NCBI RefSeq assembly: GCF_013282805.1
Contig: NZ_CP054038.1
Span: 2,914,001 to 2,978,000 of the forward strand
Length of the DNA stretch: 64,000 bases
Source of the DNA: Microbacterium hominis
GTDB taxonomy: Bacteria > Actinomycetota > Actinomycetes > Actinomycetales > Microbacteriaceae
Reading direction: 5' to 3'
Each line of letters starts with the position of its first letter. The first letter of the stretch is position 1. The notes under the pieces were generated by a model. That model saw only the letters and a program-made list of their open reading frames with translations. It did not search any database and was not told the DNA's origin. Below, in pieces: positions 46,784 through 57,457 of this stretch. A program made the position numbers and the translations under genes.

Positions 46784-49206
46784 CCACCGTCGACGATCGC
46801 CCGCTCATCGGACACGAGCAAGGGCGCATCCACGACCACAACCCCGCCGCGGACCACCCCGAGCGCCCGGTCGGCTTCGGCCGCCTGCAGCGCAAGGAGG
46901 ACCCGCGCTTCATCCGCGGCCAGGGCAACTACCTCGACGACATCGTGCTGCCCGGGATGCTGCACGGCGCGATCCTGCGCGCTCCCGTCGCCCACGCGCG
47001 CATCGTGTCGATCGACACCAGCGAGGCGCTCGCGCGCCCCGGCGTGCGCGCGGTGATCACCGGGAAGGACCTCGAGCCGCTCAACCTGGCGTGGATCCCG
47101 ACCCTGTCGTACGACGTGCAGTCGGTGCTGGTCACCGACAAGGTGCGCTTCCAGGGCCAGGAGGTCGCGTTCGTCATCGCCGACGACCGCTACGCCGCGC
47201 GCGACGCGCTGGAATCCATCTACGTCGAGTACGACATCCTTCCTCCGGTGATCGATGCACGGAAGGCGCTCGATGCCGACGCCCCGCTCGTGCGCGACGA
47301 CCTGGAGGGCCGCACCGACAACCACATCGTCGACTGGGAGTGCGGCGACGCCGGGGCCACCGACGCCGCGTTCGCGAAGGCCGACGTCGTGGTGAAGCAG
47401 GAGATCGTCTACCCGCGCGTGCACCCGGCACCGATGGAGACGTGCGGCGCGATCGCCGACTTCAACGCCGTCACCGGCGACCTCACCCTGTACGAGACCT
47501 CGCAGGCGCCGCACGCGCACCGCACGGTCATCGCGATGGTCGCGGGGCTGCCCGAGCACAAGATCCACGTGATCTCGCCCGACATCGGCGGCGGGTTCGG
47601 CAACAAGGTCGGCATCTACCCGGGCTACGTGCTGGCGATCGTCGGCTCGATCGTGAGCGGCAAGCCGGTGAAGTGGATGGAGGACCGCTCCGAGAACCTC
47701 ATGTCGACCTCGTTCGCCCGCGACTACATCATGCAGGGCGAGATCGCGGCGACCAAGGACGGGAGGCTCCTGGGCCTGCGCGCCGATGTGCTCGCCGACC
47801 ACGGCGCCTTCAACGGCACCGCGCAGCCCACGAAGTATCCCGCCGGGTTCTTCAACCTCTTCCCCGGCAGCTACACGTGGGAGGGCGTCTACGGCAAGGT
47901 CACGAGCGTCTACACGAACAAGGCGCCGGGCGGCGTCGCGTACGCGTGCTCGTTCCGCGTGACGGAGGCGGCGTACTTCGTGGAGCGCATGATCGACCGG
48001 CTCGCGATCGAGCTCGACATGGATCCGGCCGAGCTCCGGCTGAAGAACTTCATCGCTCCGGAGCAGTTCCCGTACGACAACAAGGCCGGCTTCGAGTACG
48101 ACTCCGGGCAGTACGAGAAGACGATGCGGCACGCGATGGGCCTCATCGGCTACGACGAGCTGCGGCAGGAGCAGGCGGACAAGCGCGCCCGCGGCGAGCT
48201 CATGGGCATCGGGATCTCGTTCTTCACCGAGGGCGTCGGGGCCGGGCCCCGCAAGCACATGGACATTCTCGGGCTGGGGATGAACGACGGCGCCGAGTTG
48301 CGCATCCATCCGACCGGCAAGGCGGTGGTGCGCATCTCGGTGCAGTCGCAGGGGCAGGCCCATGAGACGACGTTCGCCCAGATCGTCGCCGAGGAGATCG
48401 GCATCCCGCCCGAGGACATCGAGGTCGTGCACGGCATCACCGACCAGACCCCGTTCGGCCTGGGCACCTACGGCAGCAGGTCCACACCCGTCAGCGGCGG
48501 CGCGGTGGCCCTCGTCACCCGCAAGGTGCGTGACAAGGCGCGGCTGATCGCCGCGGCGATGCTCGAGACGAGGCCCGAGGACCTCGAGTGGGAGAAGGGC
48601 CGCTGGTTCGTCAAGGGCGACCCGACGGCCGGCAAGACGATCCAGGAGATCGCCCTCGCCGCCCACGGCACGATGGAGCTGCCCGAGGGCGTCGACGGGA
48701 ACCTGGATGCCGAGGTCACCTACGATCCGCCGAACCTCACCTACCCGTACGGGGCGTACTTCTGCGTCACCGACATCGACAAGGGCACCGGCAAGGTGAC
48801 CGTGCGCCGATTCCTCGCCGTGGACGACTGCGGCACCCGCATCAACCCGATGGTCATCGAGGGGCAGGTGCACGGCGGCCTCGCCGACGGCGTGGGCATG
48901 GCACTCATGGAGATCATCGAATTCGACGAAGACGGCAACTGCCTGGGCGGGTCGTTCATGGACTACCTGATCCCCACCTCGATGGAAGTGCCCGACTGGG
49001 AGACCGGGTTCACGGTCACCGAGTCGCCGCACCACCCGATCGGCGCGAAGGGCATCGGGGAGTCCGCGACCGTCGGGTCGCCGGCGGCGATCGTGAACTC
49101 GGTGATCGACGCGCTGCGCCCCCTCGGGGTGACGGCGATCGACATGCCGTGCACGCCGGCGCGCGTCTGGGAGGCGATGCAGGGCAACGCCCGGCCGCCG
49201 ATCTAG
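46780..49206 (+). CDS. coxL: Aerobic CO dehydrogenase, large (molybdopterin) subunit, form I
   Basis: Oxidises CO to CO2 at a Mo-S-Cu site with molybdopterin cytosine dinucleotide. 808 residues. The active-site loop reads AYACSFR with Cys390, the AYxCSFR signature that separates form I CO-oxidising enzymes from form II (AYRGAGR). Glu in KGIGESATVGSPAA near the C-terminus is the conserved base at the metal. GGGFGNKVGIYPG and QGQAHETTFAQI are cofactor-binding segments. Length and motifs are as in characterised CoxL. A very long open frame on the opposite strand is a shadow. Confidence 0.96.
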   Translation: MTTVDDRPLIGHEQGRIHDHNPAADHPERPVGFGRLQRKEDPRFIRGQGNYLDDIVLPGMLHGAILRAPVAHARIVSIDTSEALARPGVRAVITGKDLEPLNLAWIPTLSYDVQSVLVTDKVRFQGQEVAFVIADDRYAARDALESIYVEYDILPPVIDARKALDADAPLVRDDLEGRTDNHIVDWECGDAGATDAAFAKADVVVKQEIVYPRVHPAPMETCGAIADFNAVTGDLTLYETSQAPHAHRTVIAMVAGLPEHKIHVISPDIGGGFGNKVGIYPGYVLAIVGSIVSGKPVKWMEDRSENLMSTSFARDYIMQGEIAATKDGRLLGLRADVLADHGAFNGTAQPTKYPAGFFNLFPGSYTWEGVYGKVTSVYTNKAPGGVAYACSFRVTEAAYFVERMIDRLAIELDMDPAELRLKNFIAPEQFPYDNKAGFEYDSGQYEKTMRHAMGLIGYDELRQEQADKRARGELMGIGISFFTEGVGAGPRKHMDILGLGMNDGAELRIHPTGKAVVRISVQSQGQAHETTFAQIVAEEIGIPPEDIEVVHGITDQTPFGLGTYGSRSTPVSGGAVALVTRKVRDKARLIAAAMLETRPEDLEWEKGRWFVKGDPTAGKTIQEIALAAHGTMELPEGVDGNLDAEVTYDPPNLTYPYGAYFCVTDIDKGTGKVTVRRFLAVDDCGTRINPMVIEGQVHGGLADGVGMALMEIIEFDEDGNCLGGSFMDYLIPTSMEVPDWETGFTVTESPHHPIGAKGIGESATVGSPAAIVNSVIDALRPLGVTAIDMPCTPARVWEAMQGNARPPI

Positions 49207-49291
49207 ACCGTCGGCACCCTGCGCCCGGGTCTCGCCGACCCGGAGCCTGGGCGCCCGGGCCGTGTGATCATTGAGGGAGGAAGTAGGACCG

Positions 49292-50323
49292 ATGACGGTC
49301 AGCGCGAAGGTGGCGAGCAGGCAGCGCGAGCTCGAGGAGCAGCGCCAGGCCTTCGTGCGCGCCACGGTCGTGCGCACCCAGCGCCCCACCAGCGCCACCC
49401 CCGGTGATGTCGCGGTGGTCGACGCGCTGGGCGTGATGACGGGGTTCGTCGGCGGCACGTGCGTCGAGGCCTCGGTGCGCGAGTACAGTCTCGCCGCCCT
49501 CGAATCCGGCGAGCCGCTGCTGCTGCAGGTGCGCCCGGGCGAGGTCGGCAAGGTGGAGCACGACGGCGCCGTCGAGGTGCACAACCCGTGCCTGTCGGGA
49601 GGCTCGATCGACGTGTTCCTGGAACCCGTGACACCCGCCGCGCACGTGGTCGTCGTCGGCGAGGCCCCGATCGCCCAGGCCCTGTCGCGCCTGGGGGCCG
49701 AACTCGGCTTCGACATGGAACTCGTCGACGGCGAAGCCTGGCACCCCGCCGACGCGACGGCGGCGCTCATCGTCGCCGGCCACGGCCGGGGCGAGGAGCC
49801 CGCGCTCGAGAAGGCGCTGGCCGCCGGCATCCCGTACATCGGCCTCGTCGCCAGCCGCAAGCGCGGCACCGCCGTGGTCGCCTCGCTCAACGTCTCCGAC
49901 GCGCTGCGCGACCGCGTGCGCACGCCCGCAGGGCTCGATCTCGGCGGCACGACCCCGGCCGAGATCGCGCTGGCCGTGCTCGCCGAGCTCGTGCAGACGC
50001 GGGCCGAACGATCTGGGGGTACGGCTGTGGGAGTGGATGCCGCTCCCGCAGCCGTTCCCGGGCGAGAACACGCCGACGCGCACGACCGCGATGCCCACGC
50101 GCACGATGCCGGCGCGCAGGATGCCGGCGCGCACGATGCCCCGCGGATCACGCCGTCGGAGCCGTCCGCGCCCGCGACCGCGATCGATCCCGTCTGCGGG
50201 ATGACGGTGGTCGCGGCCGAGCCCACTCTGCACACCGAGCACGAGGGGAAGACCGTGTGGTTCTGCGCGCCCGGGTGCCGCGCGCGGTTCATCAAGGAGC
50301 CGGAGCGCTATGCGGTCGCCTGA
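49292..50323 (+). CDS. XdhC/CoxI-family maturation protein with C-terminal YHS domain
   Basis: 343 residues. The XdhC/CoxI N-terminal domain (residues about 20-110; GFVGGTCVEASVREYSL) is followed by a Rossmann-like part (HVVVVGEAPIAQALSRLG, IPYIGLVASRKRGTA) as in XdhC. A His/Asp/Ala-rich linker (DAHDRDAHAHDAG) follows, then a YHS domain near 295-343 (AIDPVCGMTV, VWFCAPGCRARF), which is often metal-binding. XdhC proteins bring sulfurated molybdenum cofactor to the hydroxylase. The YHS might handle copper for the Mo-Cu site; this is inference. ATG at 49292 with GGAGG upstream. It overlaps the next gene by 14 bases. Confidence 0.85.
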   Translation: MTVSAKVASRQRELEEQRQAFVRATVVRTQRPTSATPGDVAVVDALGVMTGFVGGTCVEASVREYSLAALESGEPLLLQVRPGEVGKVEHDGAVEVHNPCLSGGSIDVFLEPVTPAAHVVVVGEAPIAQALSRLGAELGFDMELVDGEAWHPADATAALIVAGHGRGEEPALEKALAAGIPYIGLVASRKRGTAVVASLNVSDALRDRVRTPAGLDLGGTTPAEIALAVLAELVQTRAERSGGTAVGVDAAPAAVPGREHADAHDRDAHAHDAGAQDAGAHDAPRITPSEPSAPATAIDPVCGMTVVAAEPTLHTEHEGKTVWFCAPGCRARFIKEPERYAVA

Positions 50324-50915
50324 ACCGCGGTTCGCCGCCCTGGTGCTGGCGGCGGGCGCGTCGAGCCGGCTCGGGCGATCGAAGCACCTGCTCCCCTACC
50401 GCGACGGCGTGCTGCTGGATGCCGTGCTCGACGTCGTGCGGGTCTGTCCGTTCCCGCAGCGCATCGTCACCCTCGGCGGCTCGGCCGACGAGGTGCGGGC
50501 CGCCGTCGATCTCACCGGGTTTCAAGCGGTCGTCAACGACGAGTACACCTCGGGGTGCTCGTCGTCGATCGCGCGGGCGGTGAGAGAGGTGCGCACCGAC
50601 CTCGACGGGTTCGTGCTCTTCCTCGGCGATCAGCCCGAGGTGCAGCCGGCGACCGTGGCGGCGCTGCTGGCCGAGCGCGGCAACGCGCCCATCGCGGTGA
50701 CCCGCTACGACGACGGCATCGGGCACCCGTTCGCCCTGTCGCGCGCGACCTTTCCGGCGCTGGCGGCCCTCCACGGCGACCGCGGCGTGTGGAAGCTCAT
50801 CGACCGCCTCGGCTCCGCCGTCGCGCGGGTGCGCGTGGACGGCCCCATCCCCCGCGACATCGACACCGAAGCCGACTACCGGGCGCTGCTGACCGGAGCG
50901 GCGGGATCAGGGTGA
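50310..50915 (+). CDS. Molybdenum cofactor cytidylyltransferase-like NTP transferase (MocA-like)
   Basis: 201 residues of the MobA/MocA nucleotidyltransferase fold: ALVLAAGASSRLGRSKHLL at the start (LAAGxSSRxG with the Lys), FLGDQPEV (metal-binding Asp) and GIGHPFALSR. CO dehydrogenase needs the cytosine dinucleotide form of the cofactor, which MocA makes from CTP, so the position in the operon supports that reaction. A GTGA overlap links it to coxD. Confidence 0.88.
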   Translation: MRSPEPRFAALVLAAGASSRLGRSKHLLPYRDGVLLDAVLDVVRVCPFPQRIVTLGGSADEVRAAVDLTGFQAVVNDEYTSGCSSSIARAVREVRTDLDGFVLFLGDQPEVQPATVAALLAERGNAPIAVTRYDDGIGHPFALSRATFPALAALHGDRGVWKLIDRLGSAVARVRVDGPIPRDIDTEADYRALLTGAAGSG

Positions 50916-51820
50916 CCGCAGCGCCGGCATCCACCGTCGAGGACCTCGCACCCGATCTCGACGCCGTCGCGGCCGGACTCGACGGGCGCGACTACCTGAG
51001 CGACACGGGGCTGGCGACCGCGCTCTTCCTCGCGGTGCGCCTGCGCCGCCCGCTGCTGCTGGAGGGAGAGGCGGGCGTCGGCAAGACCGAGGCGGCGAAG
51101 GCCCTCGCGGCCTGGCTGGACGTGCCCCTGTTCCGCCTGCAGTGCTACGAGGGCATCGACGCCGGCGAAGCCCTGTACGAATGGAACTACCAGCGACAGC
51201 TGCTCGCGATCCGCCTGGCGGAGGCCCGCGGCGCCGCGCTCGACGACGACGACCTCTTCACGCGCGACTACCTGCTCCCCCGGCCGCTGCTCCAGGCCAT
51301 CGAGCACGACGGACCGCGCCCGGCCGTGCTGCTGCTCGACGAGATCGACCGCGCCGATGCCGAGTTCGAGGCCTTCACGTTCGAGACCCTCGCCGAGGGG
51401 TCGGTGACGATCCCCGAGTTCGGTACGGTGCACGGAGCGCAGCGGCCGATCGTCATCCTGACCTCGAACCGCACGCGCGACCTGCACGACGCCCTCACCC
51501 GACGGTGCCTGTACCACTGGATCGAATTCCCCGCCCCCGACCGCGTGCTCGAGATCGTGCGCCGCCGCGTGCCGACCGCCGCCGAGCCGCTCGTGCTGCG
51601 CACCGTCGACGCCGTCGCACGCCTGCGCTCGCTCGACCTCGCCAAGCCCCCCGGGGTGGCCGAGCTGATCGACTGGGTCGCGGCGCTGTCGACCCTCGGG
51701 ATCTCCCGATTGGATGCCGCGGCCGCCGCGCTCACGTGGGGCGCGGTCGTCAAGAACCGCGACGACCTCGACGCCGTCGAGTCCCGCGGAGCGGACTGGC
51801 TGGTGGCCGCCGATGCCTGA
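50912..51820 (+). CDS. coxD: MoxR-type AAA+ ATPase, CO dehydrogenase maturation
   Basis: 302 residues: Walker A GEAGVGKT at about 52-59, Walker B LLLDEID near 137-144, and TSNRTRDLHDALTRRCLYHW containing sensor and arginine-finger residues. CoxD-type ATPases unfold or remodel apo-CoxL so that sulfur and copper can be inserted. GTG start overlaps the previous stop. coxE overlaps its end by eight bases, the usual D-E pairing of a MoxR ATPase with a VWA protein. Confidence 0.92.
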   Translation: MTAAPASTVEDLAPDLDAVAAGLDGRDYLSDTGLATALFLAVRLRRPLLLEGEAGVGKTEAAKALAAWLDVPLFRLQCYEGIDAGEALYEWNYQRQLLAIRLAEARGAALDDDDLFTRDYLLPRPLLQAIEHDGPRPAVLLLDEIDRADAEFEAFTFETLAEGSVTIPEFGTVHGAQRPIVILTSNRTRDLHDALTRRCLYHWIEFPAPDRVLEIVRRRVPTAAEPLVLRTVDAVARLRSLDLAKPPGVAELIDWVAALSTLGISRLDAAAAALTWGAVVKNRDDLDAVESRGADWLVAADA

Positions 51821-53117
51821 CGCGGCCCGGCCCGCCCCGGGCGACGGCGGTGGCGGTGGTGCCGGTGGCGGCGGTGGTGCCGGTGGCGGCGGTGGCGGTT
51901 CGCGGGCGTTCACCCTCGACCCGGCCATGCTCGCGGTCGCCTTCGCCGCGGCGCTGCGCAAGGCCGGAATACCCGTGACGCCCGAGCGCGACGCGTGGCT
52001 GGCCGAAGCCCTGCATCTCGTGCCGCCGCTCACCCGCACGGAGCTGTACTGGACGTGCCGCACGGTGCTGCTGTCGTCGCAGCGGCAGCTCGAGCAGTTC
52101 GACGCCGTCTTCGAGACCGTCTTCGGCGGCGCGTTCGACCTCGCCGACAGCCGCGGCGACACGACGCTGCCGCCGAACACGGTGCCGCGGCGCCGCACCT
52201 CGCCCGACCTGGCGCGCTCCGCGCAGCCGCTGGAGGTCGCATCGACCACCCCGCAGCCGGCCCTGCCCGGCGCCGAGAACGGCGCGGGCGACGACGGCGA
52301 CGCGCTCGATGCGCTGCTGCTGGCCGCGAGCCCCGAGGAGCGCCTGCACGAGACCGCGTTCGACGCGCTCTCCCCCGACGAGCTCGACCGCATCCGCCGC
52401 CTGGTGCGCACCCTCGCGTTCACGACGCCGCTGCGCCCCGGACGCCGGGAGCGGAGATCGTTCCACACCGGCGACCGCCTCGATCTTCGTCGCACGGTGC
52501 GCGCGGCCGCGCGCACGGGCGGAGACGCCGTGCGGCTGGTGCGGGCGGCGAAGCATCCTCGCCCCCGGCGCCTGGTGATGCTGTGCGACATCTCCGCGTC
52601 GATGGAGCCGTACACGCGGGTGTTCCTGACGCTCATGCAGGCGGCCGTGTCGAGCAGCCGGGCGGAGGCGTTCGTGTTCGCCACGCGGCTCACCCGCCTC
52701 ACGCGGCACCTCGCCGGCCGCGACGCCGACCATGCGCTCGAACGGGCCGCGGGCGCCGCGCAGGACTGGTCGGGCGGCACGCGGCTGGCCACCGGCATCC
52801 ACTCGTTCCTCGCCGAGCACGGACGCCGCGGCATCGCCCGCGGGGCCGTGGTGATCGTGCTCTCCGACGGCTGGTCGCACGACGATCCCGCCGACATCGC
52901 CCGCGAGATGGGGCGGCTCGCCCGCCTCGCGCACCGGATCGTCTGGGTCAATCCGCGGCGTGCGGCCCGCGGGTACGAGCCGCTCACTGGCGGCATGGCC
53001 GCCGCGCTGCCGCACTGCGACGCGTTCGTGAGCGGGCACAGCTACGCCGCACTGCAGGAACTCGTGCGGGTCGTCGCCGACGGCCCGGTCGATCGTGTGA
53101 GGGAAAGGAGACCCTGA
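51813..53117 (+). CDS. coxE: VWA-domain protein, CO dehydrogenase maturation
   Basis: 434 residues. A Gly-rich run near residues 10-30 is followed by a helical CoxE region, then a von Willebrand A domain. MIDAS is CDISASMEPY with Asp259; SGGTRLATGI and VIVLSDGWSHDD give the other metal contacts. It works with the MoxR ATPase coxD. The Gly tract (GGGGGAGGGGGAGGGGGG) is encoded by GGTGGC-type repeats that may slip. TGATG links the stop to coxG. Confidence 0.92.
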   Translation: MPDAARPAPGDGGGGGAGGGGGAGGGGGGSRAFTLDPAMLAVAFAAALRKAGIPVTPERDAWLAEALHLVPPLTRTELYWTCRTVLLSSQRQLEQFDAVFETVFGGAFDLADSRGDTTLPPNTVPRRRTSPDLARSAQPLEVASTTPQPALPGAENGAGDDGDALDALLLAASPEERLHETAFDALSPDELDRIRRLVRTLAFTTPLRPGRRERRSFHTGDRLDLRRTVRAAARTGGDAVRLVRAAKHPRPRRLVMLCDISASMEPYTRVFLTLMQAAVSSSRAEAFVFATRLTRLTRHLAGRDADHALERAAGAAQDWSGGTRLATGIHSFLAEHGRRGIARGAVVIVLSDGWSHDDPADIAREMGRLARLAHRIVWVNPRRAARGYEPLTGGMAAALPHCDAFVSGHSYAALQELVRVVADGPVDRVRERRP

Positions 53118-53695
53118 TGGATCTGGAGAGCAGCTTCACCGTCGAAGCACCCGTCGAGGAGGTCTGGCAGGCGGTGATGGACATCGAGCGGGTCGCGACC
53201 TGCGTTCCCGGCGCCGAGATCACCGAGAAGCTGTCGGAGACCTCGTACCAGGGCGTGGTGAAGGTCAAGGTCGGACCGCTCACGATGCAATACCGCGGCG
53301 TGGTCGAACTCATCTCGCGCGACGACGAGAACCACGTGGCGGTGCTGCAGGGCAAGGCGCAGGAGAAGGCCGGGCAGGGCACCGCCCAGGGCACGGCCAC
53401 GCTCACCCTCGTCGAGGCCGACGGCGTGACGACGGGAACGGTGGTGGGGTCGATCGCCCTGTCGGGCAAGGTCGCCGCGATGGGCAGAGGCATCATCGAC
53501 AAGGTGGCGCAGCAGATCATGGGGATCTTCGCCGGAAACCTGCAGGCAATGATCTCCGGGGAGGATGGCGAGGGCTCCTCGGGCGGAGGCAGCGTGAACG
53601 GGCTGTCGGTCATGGCCGGGGCGATCGGATCGATGTTCCATCGGGACAAGTCCGCGAAGGCGGATTCGGGTGAGGGCGACCCTGAGAAGGAGTAG
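53117..53695 (+). CDS. coxG: CoxG-like SRPBCC-domain protein
   Basis: 192 residues: an SRPBCC/START-like domain (MDLESSFTVEAPVEEVWQA, ATCVPGAEI, KVGPLTMQYRG) and a C-terminal Ser/Gly-rich tail. CoxG proteins are linked to membrane attachment of CO dehydrogenase, possibly by binding a quinone or lipid. AAAGGAG lies just upstream. It is followed after three bases by the XdhC-type gene. Confidence 0.9.
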   Translation: MDLESSFTVEAPVEEVWQAVMDIERVATCVPGAEITEKLSETSYQGVVKVKVGPLTMQYRGVVELISRDDENHVAVLQGKAQEKAGQGTAQGTATLTLVEADGVTTGTVVGSIALSGKVAAMGRGIIDKVAQQIMGIFAGNLQAMISGEDGEGSSGGGSVNGLSVMAGAIGSMFHRDKSAKADSGEGDPEKE

Positions 53696-53698
53696 CGC

Positions 53699-54856
<1,158 letters not shown>

Positions 54857-54871
54857 GCAGAGCTGGCGCCG

Positions 54872-54906
54872 AGGTCCCCGAGCGAGCGCAGCGAGACGAA
54901 GGGCCG
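54872..54906. repeat. Dispersed repeat family A, between cox operon and glycan locus
   Basis: GGTCCCCGAGCGAGCGCAGC followed by GAGACGAAGGGCCGG. It occupies nearly all of the 51-bp gap between the convergent stop codons, so it may act as a terminator. Confidence 0.8.
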
Positions 54907-54907
54907 G

Positions 54908-56041
54908 TCACCCGATGAGCGTGCCGTACAGCGCCTCCAGCGCCGCCGCACCCTCGGCGACGTCGAACGTGGCGATCACTCTCGCCCGCCCGCGCGCTCC
55001 GAGTTCCGCCGCTCGTTCCGGGTCATCGAGCAGCGCCGCGAGTGCCGCCGTCAGGGCGGCCGCATCGCCCTCGGGCACGAGCACCCCGGTCTCCCCGTCG
55101 ACGACCGCCTCGGGCACTCCTCCGCTGGCGTAGGCGATCGCGGGCAGGCCGGCCAGTGCCGCCTCGAGGAAGACGAGCCCGAACGCCTCGCGGCCGCCGC
55201 GCGCGTTCGCCCGCGACGGCGCGACGAAGATGCGCGCGGTGCGCAGGGTCTCGGCCACCGCATGCGGCGGCAGCGCGCCCGTGAAGTGCACGTCGAGCCC
55301 GTGCACGCGGGCGATGCGCTCGAGATCGGCGCGCAGGGGCCCGTCGCCGACGACGACGGTGCGCACCGACCGTCCGTGCGCGGCGATCTCCGCGAGCGCG
55401 TCGAACAGATCGAGCACGCCCTTCTGCTCGATGAGCCGTCCGACGAACGCCACGTCGTAGACGAGATCCGCGGCGGGCGCGCTGGTTGCGATCGGGATGC
55501 CCACGGGCAGCACGCTCACCCGGTCGGGGTCGGCCCCGCGGGAAACCGCCTCGGTGCGGGCGTACTGCGACACGGCGACCACGGCGGCGGCATCCCGGAG
55601 CACGCGCGCGAGCCGCGCACGGTAGACGAGCCCGGCAAGGCCCGGCTCACGCGGCCAGGTCGTGACGTCGATGCCGTGCACGGTCACCACGAACGGGATG
55701 CCGGCGCGACGGGCATGGCGGCGGATCATCGCGGCATCCCGGGCGAAGTGGGCGTGGATGACGTCGGGACGCAGGCGCGCGATCTCGCGCGTGAGACGAC
55801 GAGAGATGCCGGTGCGGTGGAACAGCGCGGCGCGTACGCGCTCGATCGGCGAGGTGCCGTGGAGCACGTCGTCGCCCGGGTCGGCGATCGGCGAGGCGAC
55901 GCGCACGCTGCCGAGCAGATGCGCGTCCCACGTCGGGTAGGCCTGCGCCTGGTGGCGCACGAACGTCTCGGTCGACGGCAGCAGGGCGCTGCGCCACACC
56001 AGCACGCGGCGCTGCGGGCGCATCGGCTGCTCGGTCGGCAT
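54908..56041 (-). CDS. GT4-type glycosyltransferase
   Basis: 377 residues, GT-B fold. HAHFARDAAMIRRHARRAG and VVTVHGIDVTTWPRE in the acceptor half resemble WcaL-type colanic acid glycosyltransferases. The donor half has VAFVGRLIEQKGVLDLFDAL, AREAFGLVFLEAALAGLPA-type E-x7-E motif and ASGGVPEAVVDGETG. I chose ATG (MPTEQPMRP); a TTG three codons upstream is possible. It opens the second glycan locus, convergent with the cox operon and divergent from the polymerase gene. Confidence 0.87.
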   Translation of the reverse strand: MPTEQPMRPQRRVLVWRSALLPSTETFVRHQAQAYPTWDAHLLGSVRVASPIADPGDDVLHGTSPIERVRAALFHRTGISRRLTREIARLRPDVIHAHFARDAAMIRRHARRAGIPFVVTVHGIDVTTWPREPGLAGLVYRARLARVLRDAAAVVAVSQYARTEAVSRGADPDRVSVLPVGIPIATSAPAADLVYDVAFVGRLIEQKGVLDLFDALAEIAAHGRSVRTVVVGDGPLRADLERIARVHGLDVHFTGALPPHAVAETLRTARIFVAPSRANARGGREAFGLVFLEAALAGLPAIAYASGGVPEAVVDGETGVLVPEGDAAALTAALAALLDDPERAAELGARGRARVIATFDVAEGAAALEALYGTLIG

Positions 56042-56174
56042 GGAACTCAACCTACTTGCGAGGGTTCACCTGCGGCCGCCGCGGCGCTACGCTCAGTGCA
56101 CGGCGTGGCGGGCACCGCGCCGCTGGGGAATCAACGCCGATTGCGCGAGGAAGGCGGTCGTCATCGGTACTGCC

Positions 56175-57443
56175 GTGGCTGCGCGCGGCTCTGGGGAGAG
56201 GGCGCAACGTCGCACAGGGCATCGGCCCGGGCGTGCGGCAGCGATCGTCATCGCCCTCGCCGCCTTCACCGGGAGCTGGACCGGCTTCCGCATCGCGGGG
56301 CTGAACATCAGCGACTACCTCCTGGTGCTGGCCGCGCTCCTGGTCGTCTGGAGCACCGTCACGCGGCGGTGGCGTCTGATCGTGCAGTGGTGGTCGGTCA
56401 TCCCGGTCGTCGTGCTGGCCGTCTACGCCGCGATCGGGTTCGTGGTGTTCGACCACCCGCTGATCGGCTCGAAGAACGCGAGCCGGTTCGTAGCAGGCAC
56501 CGCCGTCGGAGATGAACTGTCCGGTGCGCTCCTCCTCGTCGCGCGGATGGCCCTCTCGCTGACGGTTGTCGCGCTCCTCGTCGCCAACTACTTCGGCGCG
56601 GAACAGCGAACGACCGATCTGCGTCGGTTGGGCGCGTGGTGGGCCTGGGGCGCAGCCGTCAGCGCGGCGTTCGCAATCGCCCAGCACTATCTGGGCGTCG
56701 CCGATCTGCCCTTCCAGTTCCACATCATCTCGCCGCGCGCCAACGGCTTTGCCAACCATCCGAACTCGCTGGGTCAATCCGTTGCGCTCGCGCTCCCGAT
56801 CCTGGTGCTGCTGACCCTCTCGCGACGGCGACTCGTCCGCTTGCTCGCGATCGCATCTACCGTGCTGGGTATCCTCGCCGTCTACCTCAGCGGATCGCGT
56901 GCCGCGCTCCTCATCGGCACGGCATCTGTGATCGTAAGCGTGGCGTACGTCATGGTGAAGTCGCGTTGGCGCGCCTGGCTGCTCCCGGCGGGCGCGGTGA
57001 TGGTCGCGGTAGCACTGCTGGTGGCCGGTCCGATCCTCGCCACCACCCGGTTCGGCGACCCCGCCGGCGCGGAGAGCACCGGCTTCCGGCTGGTGGCGCT
57101 CGACACGGCATGGAGGTGGTTCGGACAGAGTCCGCTCTTCGGCGTCGGCGTTGCCTCCTGGATCGGCGAGATGGTGCCCCTTATCGTTCTCACCAGCGGC
57201 GGCATCGTCTATTTCCTCGTGTTCTACGGGTCCCTCGCGGTGCCCCTCGTGAGGCGCCCCCTTTGTCCTGTCGACCCGTGGCTCGTGATCCTCGTGATCA
57301 CTGGTCTCGGTGTGCTCGCGTTCGGGGTCCTCAACAACGCGATCGTCGAGCGCTATCTTTACTGGCCCTTGGCGCTGCTCTTCGCAATGAAAGGGTTCAT
57401 CGAAGAACCCCCCGACGAGCTGAAACGACGGTCCCTCTCGTAG
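56175..57443 (+). CDS. O-antigen ligase/polymerase-like membrane protein
   Basis: 422 residues with about eleven membrane helices. The Wzy_C-type signature GFANHPNSLGQSVALALPIL and the stretch LSGSRAALLIGTASVI lie in the central part, where family members have them. It would polymerise or ligate a lipid-linked glycan on the outer membrane face. Start uncertain: the frame is open to 56040, and I chose the GTG giving VAARGSGERAQ just ahead of the first helix. Convergent with the next gene, 14 bases between stops. Confidence 0.8.
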   Translation: MAARGSGERAQRRTGHRPGRAAAIVIALAAFTGSWTGFRIAGLNISDYLLVLAALLVVWSTVTRRWRLIVQWWSVIPVVVLAVYAAIGFVVFDHPLIGSKNASRFVAGTAVGDELSGALLLVARMALSLTVVALLVANYFGAEQRTTDLRRLGAWWAWGAAVSAAFAIAQHYLGVADLPFQFHIISPRANGFANHPNSLGQSVALALPILVLLTLSRRRLVRLLAIASTVLGILAVYLSGSRAALLIGTASVIVSVAYVMVKSRWRAWLLPAGAVMVAVALLVAGPILATTRFGDPAGAESTGFRLVALDTAWRWFGQSPLFGVGVASWIGEMVPLIVLTSGGIVYFLVFYGSLAVPLVRRPLCPVDPWLVILVITGLGVLAFGVLNNAIVERYLYWPLALLFAMKGFIEEPPDELKRRSLS

Positions 57444-57457
57444 TCGAAGGCGTGGGT

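Noticed and set aside
46780..49206. Form II CoxL or xanthine-dehydrogenase-like enzyme
   Set aside because: The active-site loop is AYACSFR, not AYRGAGR, and the M-S-L order and CoxD/E/G genes fit CO dehydrogenase.
46642..50295. 1217-codon open frame antisense to the cox genes
   Set aside because: Arg/Ala/His/Val-rich shadow of high-GC codon bias; coxL and neighbours on the other strand carry all catalytic motifs.
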